DNA of 64,000 bases from the NCBI GenBank assembly GCA_012735585.1, contig JAAYGX010000124.1, positions 17,744-81,743 of the forward strand, in the 5' to 3' direction. Made by a program: the position numbers and the translations under genes. Origin of the DNA: Tissierella sp. (GTDB lineage: Bacteria; Bacillota; Clostridia; Tissierellales; Tissierellaceae). Positions 57,176-64,000 of the stretch are shown here, in pieces. The notes under the pieces were generated by a model that searched no databases, was not told the origin of the DNA, and was given only the letters and a program-made list of their open reading frames with translations. Position 1 is the stretch's first letter; each line of letters starts with the position of its first letter.

Positions 57176-58204
57176 ATGAGTCAGAAAATTGGAGTTTTAG
57201 GTGGAGGTAGCTGGGGTACAGCCTTGGCGATTCTACTTTCAAAAAAGGGTTTAGAAGTAGACATGTGGTTGAGAAATGAAAAACAAATTGAAGAAATATT
57301 AGAAAATAGAGAAAACAAGAAATATCTTCCAGGTGTTTAAATTCCATCTAATTTAAATATAATAGGTGATATAGAAAAAACAATAAATAATAAAGATATA
57401 CTACTGTTGGCTACATCATCCCATGGGATTAGGGAGATATTATTAAACAACAAGGATATTATCACTAAAGATCAAATAATAGTAAATGTATCAAAAGGTA
57501 TAGAAAACAATACTTTAATGCGTATTTCAGAAATAGTAGCTGAAATTTTACCTGAAAACAAATATGCGATTCTTTCTGGACCATCCCATGCTGAGGAAGT
57601 AGCCATAGATATTCCTACAACTGTTGTTTCAGCTTCTGTAGATAAAACGGTGGCTGAATATGTACAAGATGTATTTATGACACCAAATTTTAGAGTTTAT
57701 ACAAATCCTGATGTTGTTGGAGTAGAACTTGGTGGTTCTTTAAAGAATGTTATAGCATTGGCGGCAGGTATCTCCGATGGATTAGGCTATGGAGACAATA
57801 CAAAGGCTGCCCTTATGACAAGGGGAATCTTTGAGATGGCTAGACTTGGAGAGAAAATGGGTGCAAATATAAATACTTTTTCTGGTCTTTCTGGTATTGG
57901 AGATTTGATCGTTACTTGTACTAGTATGCTTAGTAGAAATAGAAAAGCTGGAATACTTATAGGTCAAGGACTTTCTATTGAAGAAGCTATTAAGGAAGTT
58001 GGTATGGTGGTTGAAGGCATCAAAACCACAAAATCAGCTTATGAGCTAGCAAAGAAATACGGTGTTGATATTCCAATAACTGAAGAATTATATGGAGTTT
58101 TATATGAAGGAAAATCTGTTAAAGAATCTGTTCCCAATTTAATGGGTAGAGATAAAAAGTTTGAAATGGAAAATATTGTTACAATTGAAGACATGATATG
58201 GTAA
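57176..58204 (+). pseudogene. gpsA: Glycerol-3-phosphate dehydrogenase GpsA interrupted by TAA
   Basis: The frame encodes a complete GpsA. The NAD site GVLGGGSWGTALA opens it, then SGPSHAEEV, the catalytic-Lys region GGSLKNVIALAAGISDG, and GLSGIGDLIVTC. After 54 codons, at LPGV, a TAA stop (57338-57340) interrupts it; the frame continues unchanged with IPSNLN to 58204. A Lys codon AAA mutated at its first base would explain it. A shorter product starting inside the gene would lack the NAD-binding motif. The gene should be essential with plsY, so read-through, a second gpsA or a sequence error must be considered. Confidence 0.88.
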
Positions 58205-58430
58205 AGAAAAGCCATCAAAATACACACTCACGTTTCGGTCACGAATAATTCTATAGCTCACTTCAGCTAAAAATCTTACAACTTGCAAACTCGCTACGCT
58301 CAGCGCCTAAAGGCACTAGGCAATAGCAGGCCGTCGCAGTGCAAGCTGCTTAACGGATTTTCAGCCTACGTTCACTAAGAATTATAGTCGTGCCCTGCAA
58401 ATGTTCCCTTAGTATTTTGATGGCTTTTCT
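58205..58430. repeat. 226-bp nested palindromic element, no coding capacity
   Basis: The outer arms are a perfect 19-bp inverted repeat (58205-58223 with 58412-58430). Inside, 58240-58251 pairs with 58379-58392 (AG bulge), 58266-58275 with 58356-58365, and CTTGCA with TGCAAG (58282-58287 with 58340-58345). Short hairpins such as GCC-TAAA-GGC lie at the centre. Base composition is more GC-rich than its flanks. It looks like a non-autonomous palindromic repeat or a large structured RNA, and may serve as the gpsA terminator. Confidence 0.8.
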
Positions 58431-58471
58431 AACATAGTGAGAATAGTATCAAATTTTTCTCCTAGCTTGTA

Positions 58472-58498
58472 ATATTTATTGATACTAAAACGTATATA
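58472..58498 (+). promoter_or_regulatory. Possible sigma-E-type promoter of spoIVA
   Basis: AATATT, about 14 bp, CGTATATA resembles the mother-cell sigma-E consensus (ATATT-N14-CATAnnnT) only loosely. spoIVA is a known sigma-E gene in relatives. Confidence 0.35.
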
Positions 58499-58538
58499 TA
58501 TAATATTAGTACTGTAAATAAGAGTAAGGGGGTTAATT

Positions 58539-60017
58539 ATGATGCAATTCGATATATACAAGGATATAGCCGAACGTACAGATGGAGATATTTATGCAGG
58601 AATAGTCGGACCAGTTCGTACGGGAAAATCTACATTTATTAAAAGATTTATGGAGTTATTAGTAATACCTAATATCGAAAATTCCCATAAGAAAGAAAGA
58701 GCAGTTGATGAACTACCAATGAGCGGATCAGGTAAAACAATTATGACTACTGAACCGAAATTTGTACCTAATGAAGCCGTTGAATTACTACTTAAGGATA
58801 ATGTAAAGTTTAAAGTACGTATGGTGGATTGTGTAGGATATTTAGTAAAAGGAGCACTAGGCCATATAGAAGCTGAAATGCCAAGAATGGTTACGACTCC
58901 ATGGAGTGACAGAGAAATGCCTTTTGAACAAGCGGCAGAAATTGGAACGAGAAAAGTAATTACGGATCATTCTACAATTGGTTTTGTAGTTACTACAGAT
59001 GGCTCGATTACAGATATAGAAAGAGCTAACTATATTAAGGCAGAAGAAAGGGTAATTAACGAGCTTAAAGAGTTGGATAAACCCTTTGTCATAATACTTA
59101 ATACCAAACATCCAGATTTGGACTCTACCATAGCATTAAAGGAGAGTTTACAAGATAAATATGACGTATCTGTAGTTGCCATGGATTGTTTGAATATGGA
59201 AGTTAGCGATGTGGAAAGAATATTTGAAAAGCTATTATTTGAATTTCCAATAAAAGAACTAACCGTTGACCTTCCTGATTGGGTGGAAGGGTTACCTAAA
59301 AATCACTGGATAAAAACTGAAATTATGCAGTCTTTAAGGCCTGCAATTAGAGATCTACAAAAATTGGATCAAGTATTTGACTCTTTAAGTCCTATTAGAG
59401 ATTTGGAGATAGTGAAAGATGTTGTAATTAATGAAATTAATTTAGGGGAAGGAGTAGTCCATACTAAATTCAATGTTAAGGAATCATTATTTTACAATAT
59501 TTTAAATGAAATTACAGGATACAATATCAGCGGTGATCATCAAATACTTGGACTTGTCAATAAACTGGCTAATGTTAAAAAAGAATATGATAAAATTGAA
59601 AAAGCCTTAAATGAAGCTAGAGAAGTGGGCTACGGCTATGTGAGTCCTACTATGGATGAGCTTCAGTTAGCAGAGCCAGAAATATATCGCCAAGGTACAA
59701 AATTTGGGGTCAAACTTCAGGCTACAGCACCGTCCCTTCATATAATGAAGGCAGATATCGCTACAGAAGTATCTCCTCTCATAGGTTCTGAGAAACAATC
59801 TGAAGAGCTTTTAGAATATTTTGTTTCGGAGTTTGAAAGTGATCCATCTAAGATTTGGACTACAAATCTATTTGGAAAATCCCTTCATGATTTAGTCACA
59901 GAACAATTAAGTGGAAAACTGACAGCAATGCCAGAGGATGCTAGAAATAAAATGAGGAAGGCCCTTGAAAGAATAGTTAATGATGGAAGTTCAGGATTGA
60001 TATTGATTATTATATAG
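58539..60017 (+). CDS. spoIVA: Stage IV sporulation protein A (spore coat basement ATPase)
   Basis: A 492-residue SpoIVA of normal length: Walker A GPVRTGKST (near residue 24), TIMTTEPKFVPNEA, MVDCVGYLVKGALGH, the sensor-like TDHSTIGFVVTTDGS, and the conserved middle and C-terminal domains. SpoIVA hydrolyses ATP to polymerise on the forespore surface as the base for the coat. It follows gpsA as in Bacillus. AAGGGGGTTAATT supplies the ribosome site. It shows the organism forms, or recently formed, endospores. Confidence 0.97.
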   Translation: MMQFDIYKDIAERTDGDIYAGIVGPVRTGKSTFIKRFMELLVIPNIENSHKKERAVDELPMSGSGKTIMTTEPKFVPNEAVELLLKDNVKFKVRMVDCVGYLVKGALGHIEAEMPRMVTTPWSDREMPFEQAAEIGTRKVITDHSTIGFVVTTDGSITDIERANYIKAEERVINELKELDKPFVIILNTKHPDLDSTIALKESLQDKYDVSVVAMDCLNMEVSDVERIFEKLLFEFPIKELTVDLPDWVEGLPKNHWIKTEIMQSLRPAIRDLQKLDQVFDSLSPIRDLEIVKDVVINEINLGEGVVHTKFNVKESLFYNILNEITGYNISGDHQILGLVNKLANVKKEYDKIEKALNEAREVGYGYVSPTMDELQLAEPEIYRQGTKFGVKLQATAPSLHIMKADIATEVSPLIGSEKQSEELLEYFVSEFESDPSKIWTTNLFGKSLHDLVTEQLSGKLTAMPEDARNKMRKALERIVNDGSSGLILIII

Positions 60018-60125
60018 GTAAGGTTTTTTATCTGCTAACCAAAGAATCTGATATTTTCTACGCCACCCTGAGTAAATAGAAGGATCTTTTATACCAAGGT
60101 CCTTCATTAGCCTTCAGGATTACAA

Positions 60126-60160
60126 AATGCGACAATGGGAATGGGTCCCAATGTCGCATT
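60126..60160. repeat. Dispersed GCGACA-type hairpin, copy 2
   Basis: Arms 60126-60140 and 60146-60160 pair at 14 of 15 positions. It is akin to the hairpin at 39690-39722 and is followed on the minus strand by TTTTG. Here it lies between convergent spoIVA and chemoreceptor 3 and probably ends both transcripts. Confidence 0.7.
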
Positions 60161-60168
60161 AAATATTT

Positions 60169-62349
60169 CTATATTTTAAATTTATTGATGATATTTTGCA
60201 TATTTTGTGCTAGTTCTGATAAGCCTTCACTAGCTGCGGCAATTTGCTCCATAGAGGCTGCTTGTTCTTCCATAGAAGCCGAGGCTTCCTCTGTAGATGC
60301 TGAATTTTCTTCCGCAATAGCCGTTAAATTTTGCATAGTATCTAGTATTTCAGTTCTCAATTTCTCCATTTTTTCAAATTCTTCCACTGATTTTTCTACA
60401 GCCGTTTTTGTAACTTTTGTGCCATCTGATATTAGTAGATATTTCTCCTTACTATCTCTTATACCAGCTTCCTGCTCTTTAGCTATATTTAATACATTAT
60501 CCATTGTTTTTACAGCTTCTTGTGAGTTTTTTTGTAGTTCTGCTACTATAGTGTCAATGGTTTTGGTAGATAATGCTGATTGCTCAGCCAGTTTTCTAAT
60601 TTCGTCAGCTACCACCGCAAATCCTCTACCAGCTTCACCAGCTCTAGCGGCTTCTATCGCTGCATTTAATGCTAAAAGATTTGTCTGATCAGCAATAGAT
60701 GCTATTACATTACTTGCTTCGCTTATTTTGTTAGAGCTATCATTTGTCTTTATGATGACTTCATGGATTTGATTTATTCCCTTACTACTTTCTTCGGAAA
60801 TTCTGTTGATATTCTCCATACCCATCAATCCATCATTTACTAAAGAATCAACCTGGTCTGATGCCCTATTTACTTCCAACATATATGTTTTATTTTCTTC
60901 AAGTGAGTTTCCAAGAGTTGTAGCTTTTGTTGCCCCTAGTTCTGTATCTACGGCTTGTTCAGATGCACCTTTAGCTATTTCTTCCACTGTCTTAGATACT
61001 TCTTCAGCTGCTAAGGCAGACTGTTGAGAAGTGGCTGTAAGTTCTTGGGATGAAGAGCTTACCATTTCTGATGAATTGCTTATTTCAACTACTATGTTTC
61101 TTAGGTTGTTTGTCATATTTTGAAATGCATTTGATAAAGTTCCAATCTCATCTTCTCTTTTTAAATAAATATCTGGAATATTTTGAGAAAGGTCTAAATC
61201 ACTAAGTTTCATCGAAAACTCAGATGTAGCCACAATAGGTCCTGCAATGGAATTACCTATTAAAAATACAGCAACAATACTAATCGCTAAAATAACCACT
61301 CCAATAAGAAGTATAAATCCTATAAAAGACGGAATTTCATTTAATAATTCATCACTATCAGCATTAATAACAAAGTGCCAGTTACTTCCTTCAATAGATG
61401 TAAATCCAGCTAGTAGATCTTTTCCATCAAAAGTGTAGTTACTTGATCCAGTATGCTCATCTAATATTTTTCCAAATAGTGAAGCAGTAGACCGATAACT
61501 TTTATCGTTTTCTGCCTCTAAAATAGGATTCAGTTGGTTGGATACAAAGCTTTCATTTGGATGGGCAACTATGACACCTTGATCATTGATTATGTAACCA
61601 TAACCATTTTCACCAAAACCGGTTTGAGCTGCTATATCATTAAGGGCATCCCCTGGATTTCGAGCTATCAAAACACCTCTAACAGTACCATCTTGCTTTA
61701 TAGGATAGGCATACATTATGACTAGCTCACCGGTTACTCTACTGATTAATAAATCAGACACCGCTTTTTCACCTTCAAAAGCTTTTATTATATAATCTCT
61801 ATCGCTTAATCTAGCTGTATCACCTGATGCATAATATGCATTACCACCACGATGTACTACTGCCATATCTAGAAAAGTTGTATTTGGAAGTTGTCTTTCT
61901 ATAAAGGCTAATTGTCTTCCTAAATCCATACTTTCCATTTCTTCGTCTAAAGCTAACATTTCCAGATTAGACAATTGTCTATCGGTGTTGCTTTCAACAA
62001 GCTTAGCAGCTTCTTGGGACAGGGCCATTAAGGTTTCTTCTGATGCTGCTCTAATAAGACTTATGGATCTTTGTACGGTGATGGTAGATAAAAGTAAAAT
62101 TGATATTAAAATAAGTGCAGTAAAGCTAATGATTAATTGTGATTTTATGCTTTTAAACTTTAACTTTTCATACTTAGTTTGTAGATCTTTTAAATTAAAG
62201 TCTTTGAAACTAAATTCTTTTAAATTAAATTTTTTAAAATCAAACTTTTTTAAACTAATTCCTTGAAACTTTGTTCTTATGTTTTTGAATCTAAAACCTT
62301 TAAAATACTTACTTATGGATTCAAAACTGAAATCTTTGAATTTTTTCAT
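60169..62349 (-). CDS. Methyl-accepting chemotaxis protein with repetitive cytoplasmic N-terminus (receptor 3)
   Basis: A 726-residue chemoreceptor. Unusually, about 70 Lys/Phe-rich residues precede the first membrane segment (about 71-93), including five pentads [25 protein letters not shown] at 32-56. Then come a dCache sensor (about 95-340), a second membrane segment near 350-370, HAMP, methylation helices and the tip [23 protein letters not shown]. Glu/Ala-rich methylation repeats close it ([20 protein letters not shown]). It is a different subfamily from the tandem pair at 24-28 kb, and matches the remnant at 38941. Confidence 0.92.
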   Translation of the reverse strand: MKKFKDFSFESISKYFKGFRFKNIRTKFQGISLKKFDFKKFNLKEFSFKDFNLKDLQTKYEKLKFKSIKSQLIISFTALILISILLLSTITVQRSISLIRAASEETLMALSQEAAKLVESNTDRQLSNLEMLALDEEMESMDLGRQLAFIERQLPNTTFLDMAVVHRGGNAYYASGDTARLSDRDYIIKAFEGEKAVSDLLISRVTGELVIMYAYPIKQDGTVRGVLIARNPGDALNDIAAQTGFGENGYGYIINDQGVIVAHPNESFVSNQLNPILEAENDKSYRSTASLFGKILDEHTGSSNYTFDGKDLLAGFTSIEGSNWHFVINADSDELLNEIPSFIGFILLIGVVILAISIVAVFLIGNSIAGPIVATSEFSMKLSDLDLSQNIPDIYLKREDEIGTLSNAFQNMTNNLRNIVVEISNSSEMVSSSSQELTATSQQSALAAEEVSKTVEEIAKGASEQAVDTELGATKATTLGNSLEENKTYMLEVNRASDQVDSLVNDGLMGMENINRISEESSKGINQIHEVIIKTNDSSNKISEASNVIASIADQTNLLALNAAIEAARAGEAGRGFAVVADEIRKLAEQSALSTKTIDTIVAELQKNSQEAVKTMDNVLNIAKEQEAGIRDSKEKYLLISDGTKVTKTAVEKSVEEFEKMEKLRTEILDTMQNLTAIAEENSASTEEASASMEEQAASMEQIAAASEGLSELAQNMQNIINKFKI

Positions 62350-62381
62350 ATGACCTCCTAGAAAAATTTATGTTATATATA

Positions 62382-62408
62382 ATATCGACTGAATATACAG
62401 AATAATAA
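62382..62408 (-). promoter_or_regulatory. Sigma-28-like promoter of chemoreceptor 3
   Basis: On the minus strand, TTAT-N15-GTCGATAT, about 33 nt before the ATG. It has the same -10 octamer and spacing as the other two receptors. Confidence 0.6.
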
Positions 62409-62519
62409 GGGCTGCTACTGTAAAGTTATAAATAATAAAAGGGGATTTAAAGATTATGGATTATTAATTTTAGCCCTTAATTTCAAAGTAATAAAAAATA
62501 ATCAGTAAAAGGATATCTA

Positions 62520-62528
62520 TGATATAAT
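62520..62528 (+). promoter_or_regulatory. Extended -10 promoter of the thioesterase gene
   Basis: TGATATAAT, about 58 nt before the start codon. Confidence 0.5.
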
Positions 62529-62585
62529 ATAAACAATTATAATATGAAAAAAGTAGATAAAAAATTTATAAGAAAGGTAGATTAA

Positions 62586-63329
62586 ATGATTTTAGAAACA
62601 GAACGTATATATGAGTTGGAAACAGAACTAGCAGATTTAAACGAAAATAATCTTTTGAAACCCCATGGATATCAGAAGCTATTCGTTAAATTAGGTGATA
62701 AACATTTAAGTAATATTGATATCAATGTAGATACGACTATGGAAAATAATTTGGCCTGGGCATTTATTTCTATATCGCTAGAAATTGTTAAGCCGGTGGA
62801 AGGTATCATTAAATTAATTGGTAAGACATGGCATTCCCAGCGTAAAGGTCCTTTTTATAGACGTGAATACTTATTTACAGACGAAAATGGAGAAATTTTA
62901 ATGAAGGGTGCCAGTTATTCTGTTTTGCTAGATATGGAGAAACGTACCATTTATCGTAAGAAGGATACTCCTTTTTTTATATCAGAGCCTATTGAGGATT
63001 TTACAATTGAAGCTAAAGCCAATGAAAAGATTAATTTAAGCTTTACAAAGATAGATGAGCGTATAGCCCATAACAGCTATATAGATTGTCTAGGGCATGT
63101 AAACAATACTCGATATGATGAATTTTCCTACGATGTATTTACAGATAAGGAAGTAGATAATTTAAAAAATCTTAAGAGAATGGATATATATTTTAAATCA
63201 GAACTTAGAAAAAATGATAAATTCTCCATACACAAGGTATATAATGGAAACTCCATATATATAAGAGGAGAAAATGATACGAAGGAAGATATTTCCTTTG
63301 ATATAGCATTTACTTTTAATAATATATAG
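62586..63329 (+). CDS. Acyl-ACP thioesterase (FatA/FatB-like double hot-dog)
   Basis: A 247-residue thioesterase with two hot-dog halves. The first has WHSQRKGPFYRREY and the second the signature SYIDCLGHVNNTRYDEFSYDVF, with Asp/Asn/His placed as in plant-type and bacterial acyl-ACP thioesterases. It would release free fatty acids from acyl carrier protein. ATG after AGAAAGGTAGATTAA. It stands alone between a chemoreceptor and a decayed regulator. Confidence 0.85.
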   Translation: MILETERIYELETELADLNENNLLKPHGYQKLFVKLGDKHLSNIDINVDTTMENNLAWAFISISLEIVKPVEGIIKLIGKTWHSQRKGPFYRREYLFTDENGEILMKGASYSVLLDMEKRTIYRKKDTPFFISEPIEDFTIEAKANEKINLSFTKIDERIAHNSYIDCLGHVNNTRYDEFSYDVFTDKEVDNLKNLKRMDIYFKSELRKNDKFSIHKVYNGNSIYIRGENDTKEDISFDIAFTFNNI

Positions 63330-63568
63330 GGCGCACCTGTGGTTGTTCGTTGCTAAACTAAACATCATTGAATGATAATATGATAATGTGAAAATAAGAG
63401 GAGTGACATAGTTAGTAATCATTATTTTAATTGTATTTGAGCTTATAAAAGCATATCCAAGAACAGAGTATGATGATGGTACATTGGGTGATGTCTTCTT
63501 TTTTGAGAGTTAGTACTATGCATTCATTTAAGTTTAAAGGAGAGAGAAAGAACAGGTGGAGGAGGACA
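63330..63568. other. Gene-poor stretch with possible coding scraps
   Basis: No complete gene. A short open stretch ending AYPRTEYDDGTLGDVFF near 63450-63510 looks protein-like but is too short to assign. Confidence 0.3.
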
Positions 63569-63898
63569 TTGAATTACAGGAAAGATATTGAAAAGTGTAT
63601 TAAATTCATTGAAGATCATATCAAAGAAAATATTACTATTGAAGAAGTTGCTAATCATTCTGGGTACTCTCTTTATCATTTTTGCAGTGTTTTTAGTCTA
63701 TGTAAGGGTGTAGCTGTTATGGAATACATTCGAGGACGCAGGTTGTCTTTTGCAGCTATAGAATTATATGGTTAGCACATTAACATTGTTACACCTGAAC
63801 TGGCAAGGGAAACCATTGAAAGTTTCAAAGTGCGTGTAACAATAAAAGCCCCTTCTGATGTGCAAGAAGTTTTGAATAAACTAATTAATACAATATAG
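63569..63898 (+). pseudogene. Broken AraC-type transcriptional regulator
   Basis: From TTG 63569 (after GGTGGAGGAGG) the frame gives the first helix-turn-helix half of an AraC regulator (IEKCIKFIEDHIKENITIEEVANHSGYSLYHF) up to IRGRRLSFAAIELYG. It meets TAG at 63773, then runs on in frame as VTPELARETIESFKVRV to TAG at 63896. The second DNA-binding helix and most of an effector domain are missing, so an internal deletion plus a stop has destroyed the gene; only the tail of the ligand domain seems left. Confidence 0.65.
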
Positions 63899-63921
63899 TG
63901 GCAATAAATCCAAAAAACAAA

Positions 63922-63953
63922 TACAGCATCAGAATTTTACTTCTGATGCTGTA
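63922..63953. terminator. Hairpin between convergent units
   Basis: TACAGCATCAGAA pairs perfectly over 13 bp with TTCTGATGCTGTA. It probably terminates the minus-strand gene at the window edge. Confidence 0.7.
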
Positions 63954-63958
63954 GCAAT

Positions 63959-64000
63959 TTATATATCTAATAGTCCTAGATATTCTTTTTTCTCTAAGTA
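63959..64000 (-). CDS. Possible 3' end of a minus-strand gene, truncated by window edge
   Basis: On the minus strand the last bases read YLEKKEYLGLLDI then TAA, directly before the hairpin at 63922-63953. A stop followed by a terminator fits a gene end, but 13 codons are too few to identify or be sure of it. Confidence 0.35.
   Translation of the reverse strand, partial: YLEKKEYLGLLDI

Noticed and set aside
58205..58430. Insertion sequence
   Set aside because: No transposase frame and the inverted repeats are nested throughout, so at most a non-autonomous palindromic repeat.
60185..60688. 167-codon plus-strand frame opposite chemoreceptor 3
   Set aside because: Serine/alanine-rich mirror of the chemoreceptor coiled coil, a common artefact.

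Overview
The window is low-GC, densely coded DNA from an anaerobic, spore-forming Firmicute of the Clostridia/Tissierellia kind. This is inferred from sporulation genes (SpoVB-like, SpoIID, SpoIVA, a BofC-like protein, a GH18 spore-type hydrolase), a SCIFF peptide with its radical-SAM maturase, an aspartate T-box, a tandem glycine riboswitch, sigma-54 control of catabolism and many oxygen-sensitive enzymes. No rRNA, tRNA, CRISPR array, insertion sequence or prophage was recognised.

Layout. 1-5960: end of an MtnX-like HAD phosphatase, a SpoVB-like flippase, glutamate formimidoyltransferase, a PHP-domain phosphoesterase, and a tandem glycine riboswitch ahead of a sodium:alanine/glycine symporter. 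6006-11346: one operon with a strong sigma-A promoter encoding MtnK-like kinase, SorC-type regulator, MtnA-like isomerase, class II aldolase and Fe-alcohol dehydrogenase, together a complete predicted DHAP shunt for 5-methylthioribose or 5-deoxyribose. 11347-14831: acetamidase/formamidase, a beta-lactamase-fold hydrolase and a small membrane protein. 14852-24160: a PrpR_N/PAS/AAA+ sigma-54 activator, a textbook -24/-12 promoter and a sugar-acid operon (UxaA-type small and large subunits, KDG-permease-like carrier, DUF1537 kinase, PdxA2, nickel-racemase LarA homologue, glycerate kinase). 24201-28480: two tandem paralogous chemoreceptors. 28610-32800: GH18 protein, a decayed phospholipase-C-like gene, a candidate structured RNA, and a hypothetical/BofC-like pair.

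32825-50354 is mainly conserved core: ruvCAB-spoIID-queA-tgt-yajC, the SCIFF locus, recJ-relA-dtd-MBL-hemZ, and T-box-controlled aspS. 50422-57171 carries RseC, a CstR/CsoR-like repressor, a split ThrE exporter, glyA, a DUF512 radical-SAM protein, der and plsY. 57176-60017 holds a gpsA interrupted by TAA, a 226-bp nested palindrome and spoIVA. 60169-64000 has a third chemoreceptor with an unusual repetitive N-terminus, an acyl-ACP thioesterase and a broken AraC-type gene.

Two catabolic units stand out. The DHAP-shunt operon would recycle the thiosugar or deoxysugar by-products of S-adenosylmethionine and radical-SAM chemistry into DHAP plus an alcohol. The sigma-54 operon couples a LarA-type epimerase candidate to the DUF1537-kinase/PdxA2 route that also ends in DHAP. 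All three chemoreceptor genes share a sigma-28-like promoter (TTAW-N15-GTCGATAW). Several genes carry in-frame TAA codons (gpsA, a TIGR04086 protein, the phospholipase-like gene, a chemoreceptor remnant), which points either to real gene decay or to sequence errors and needs checking.
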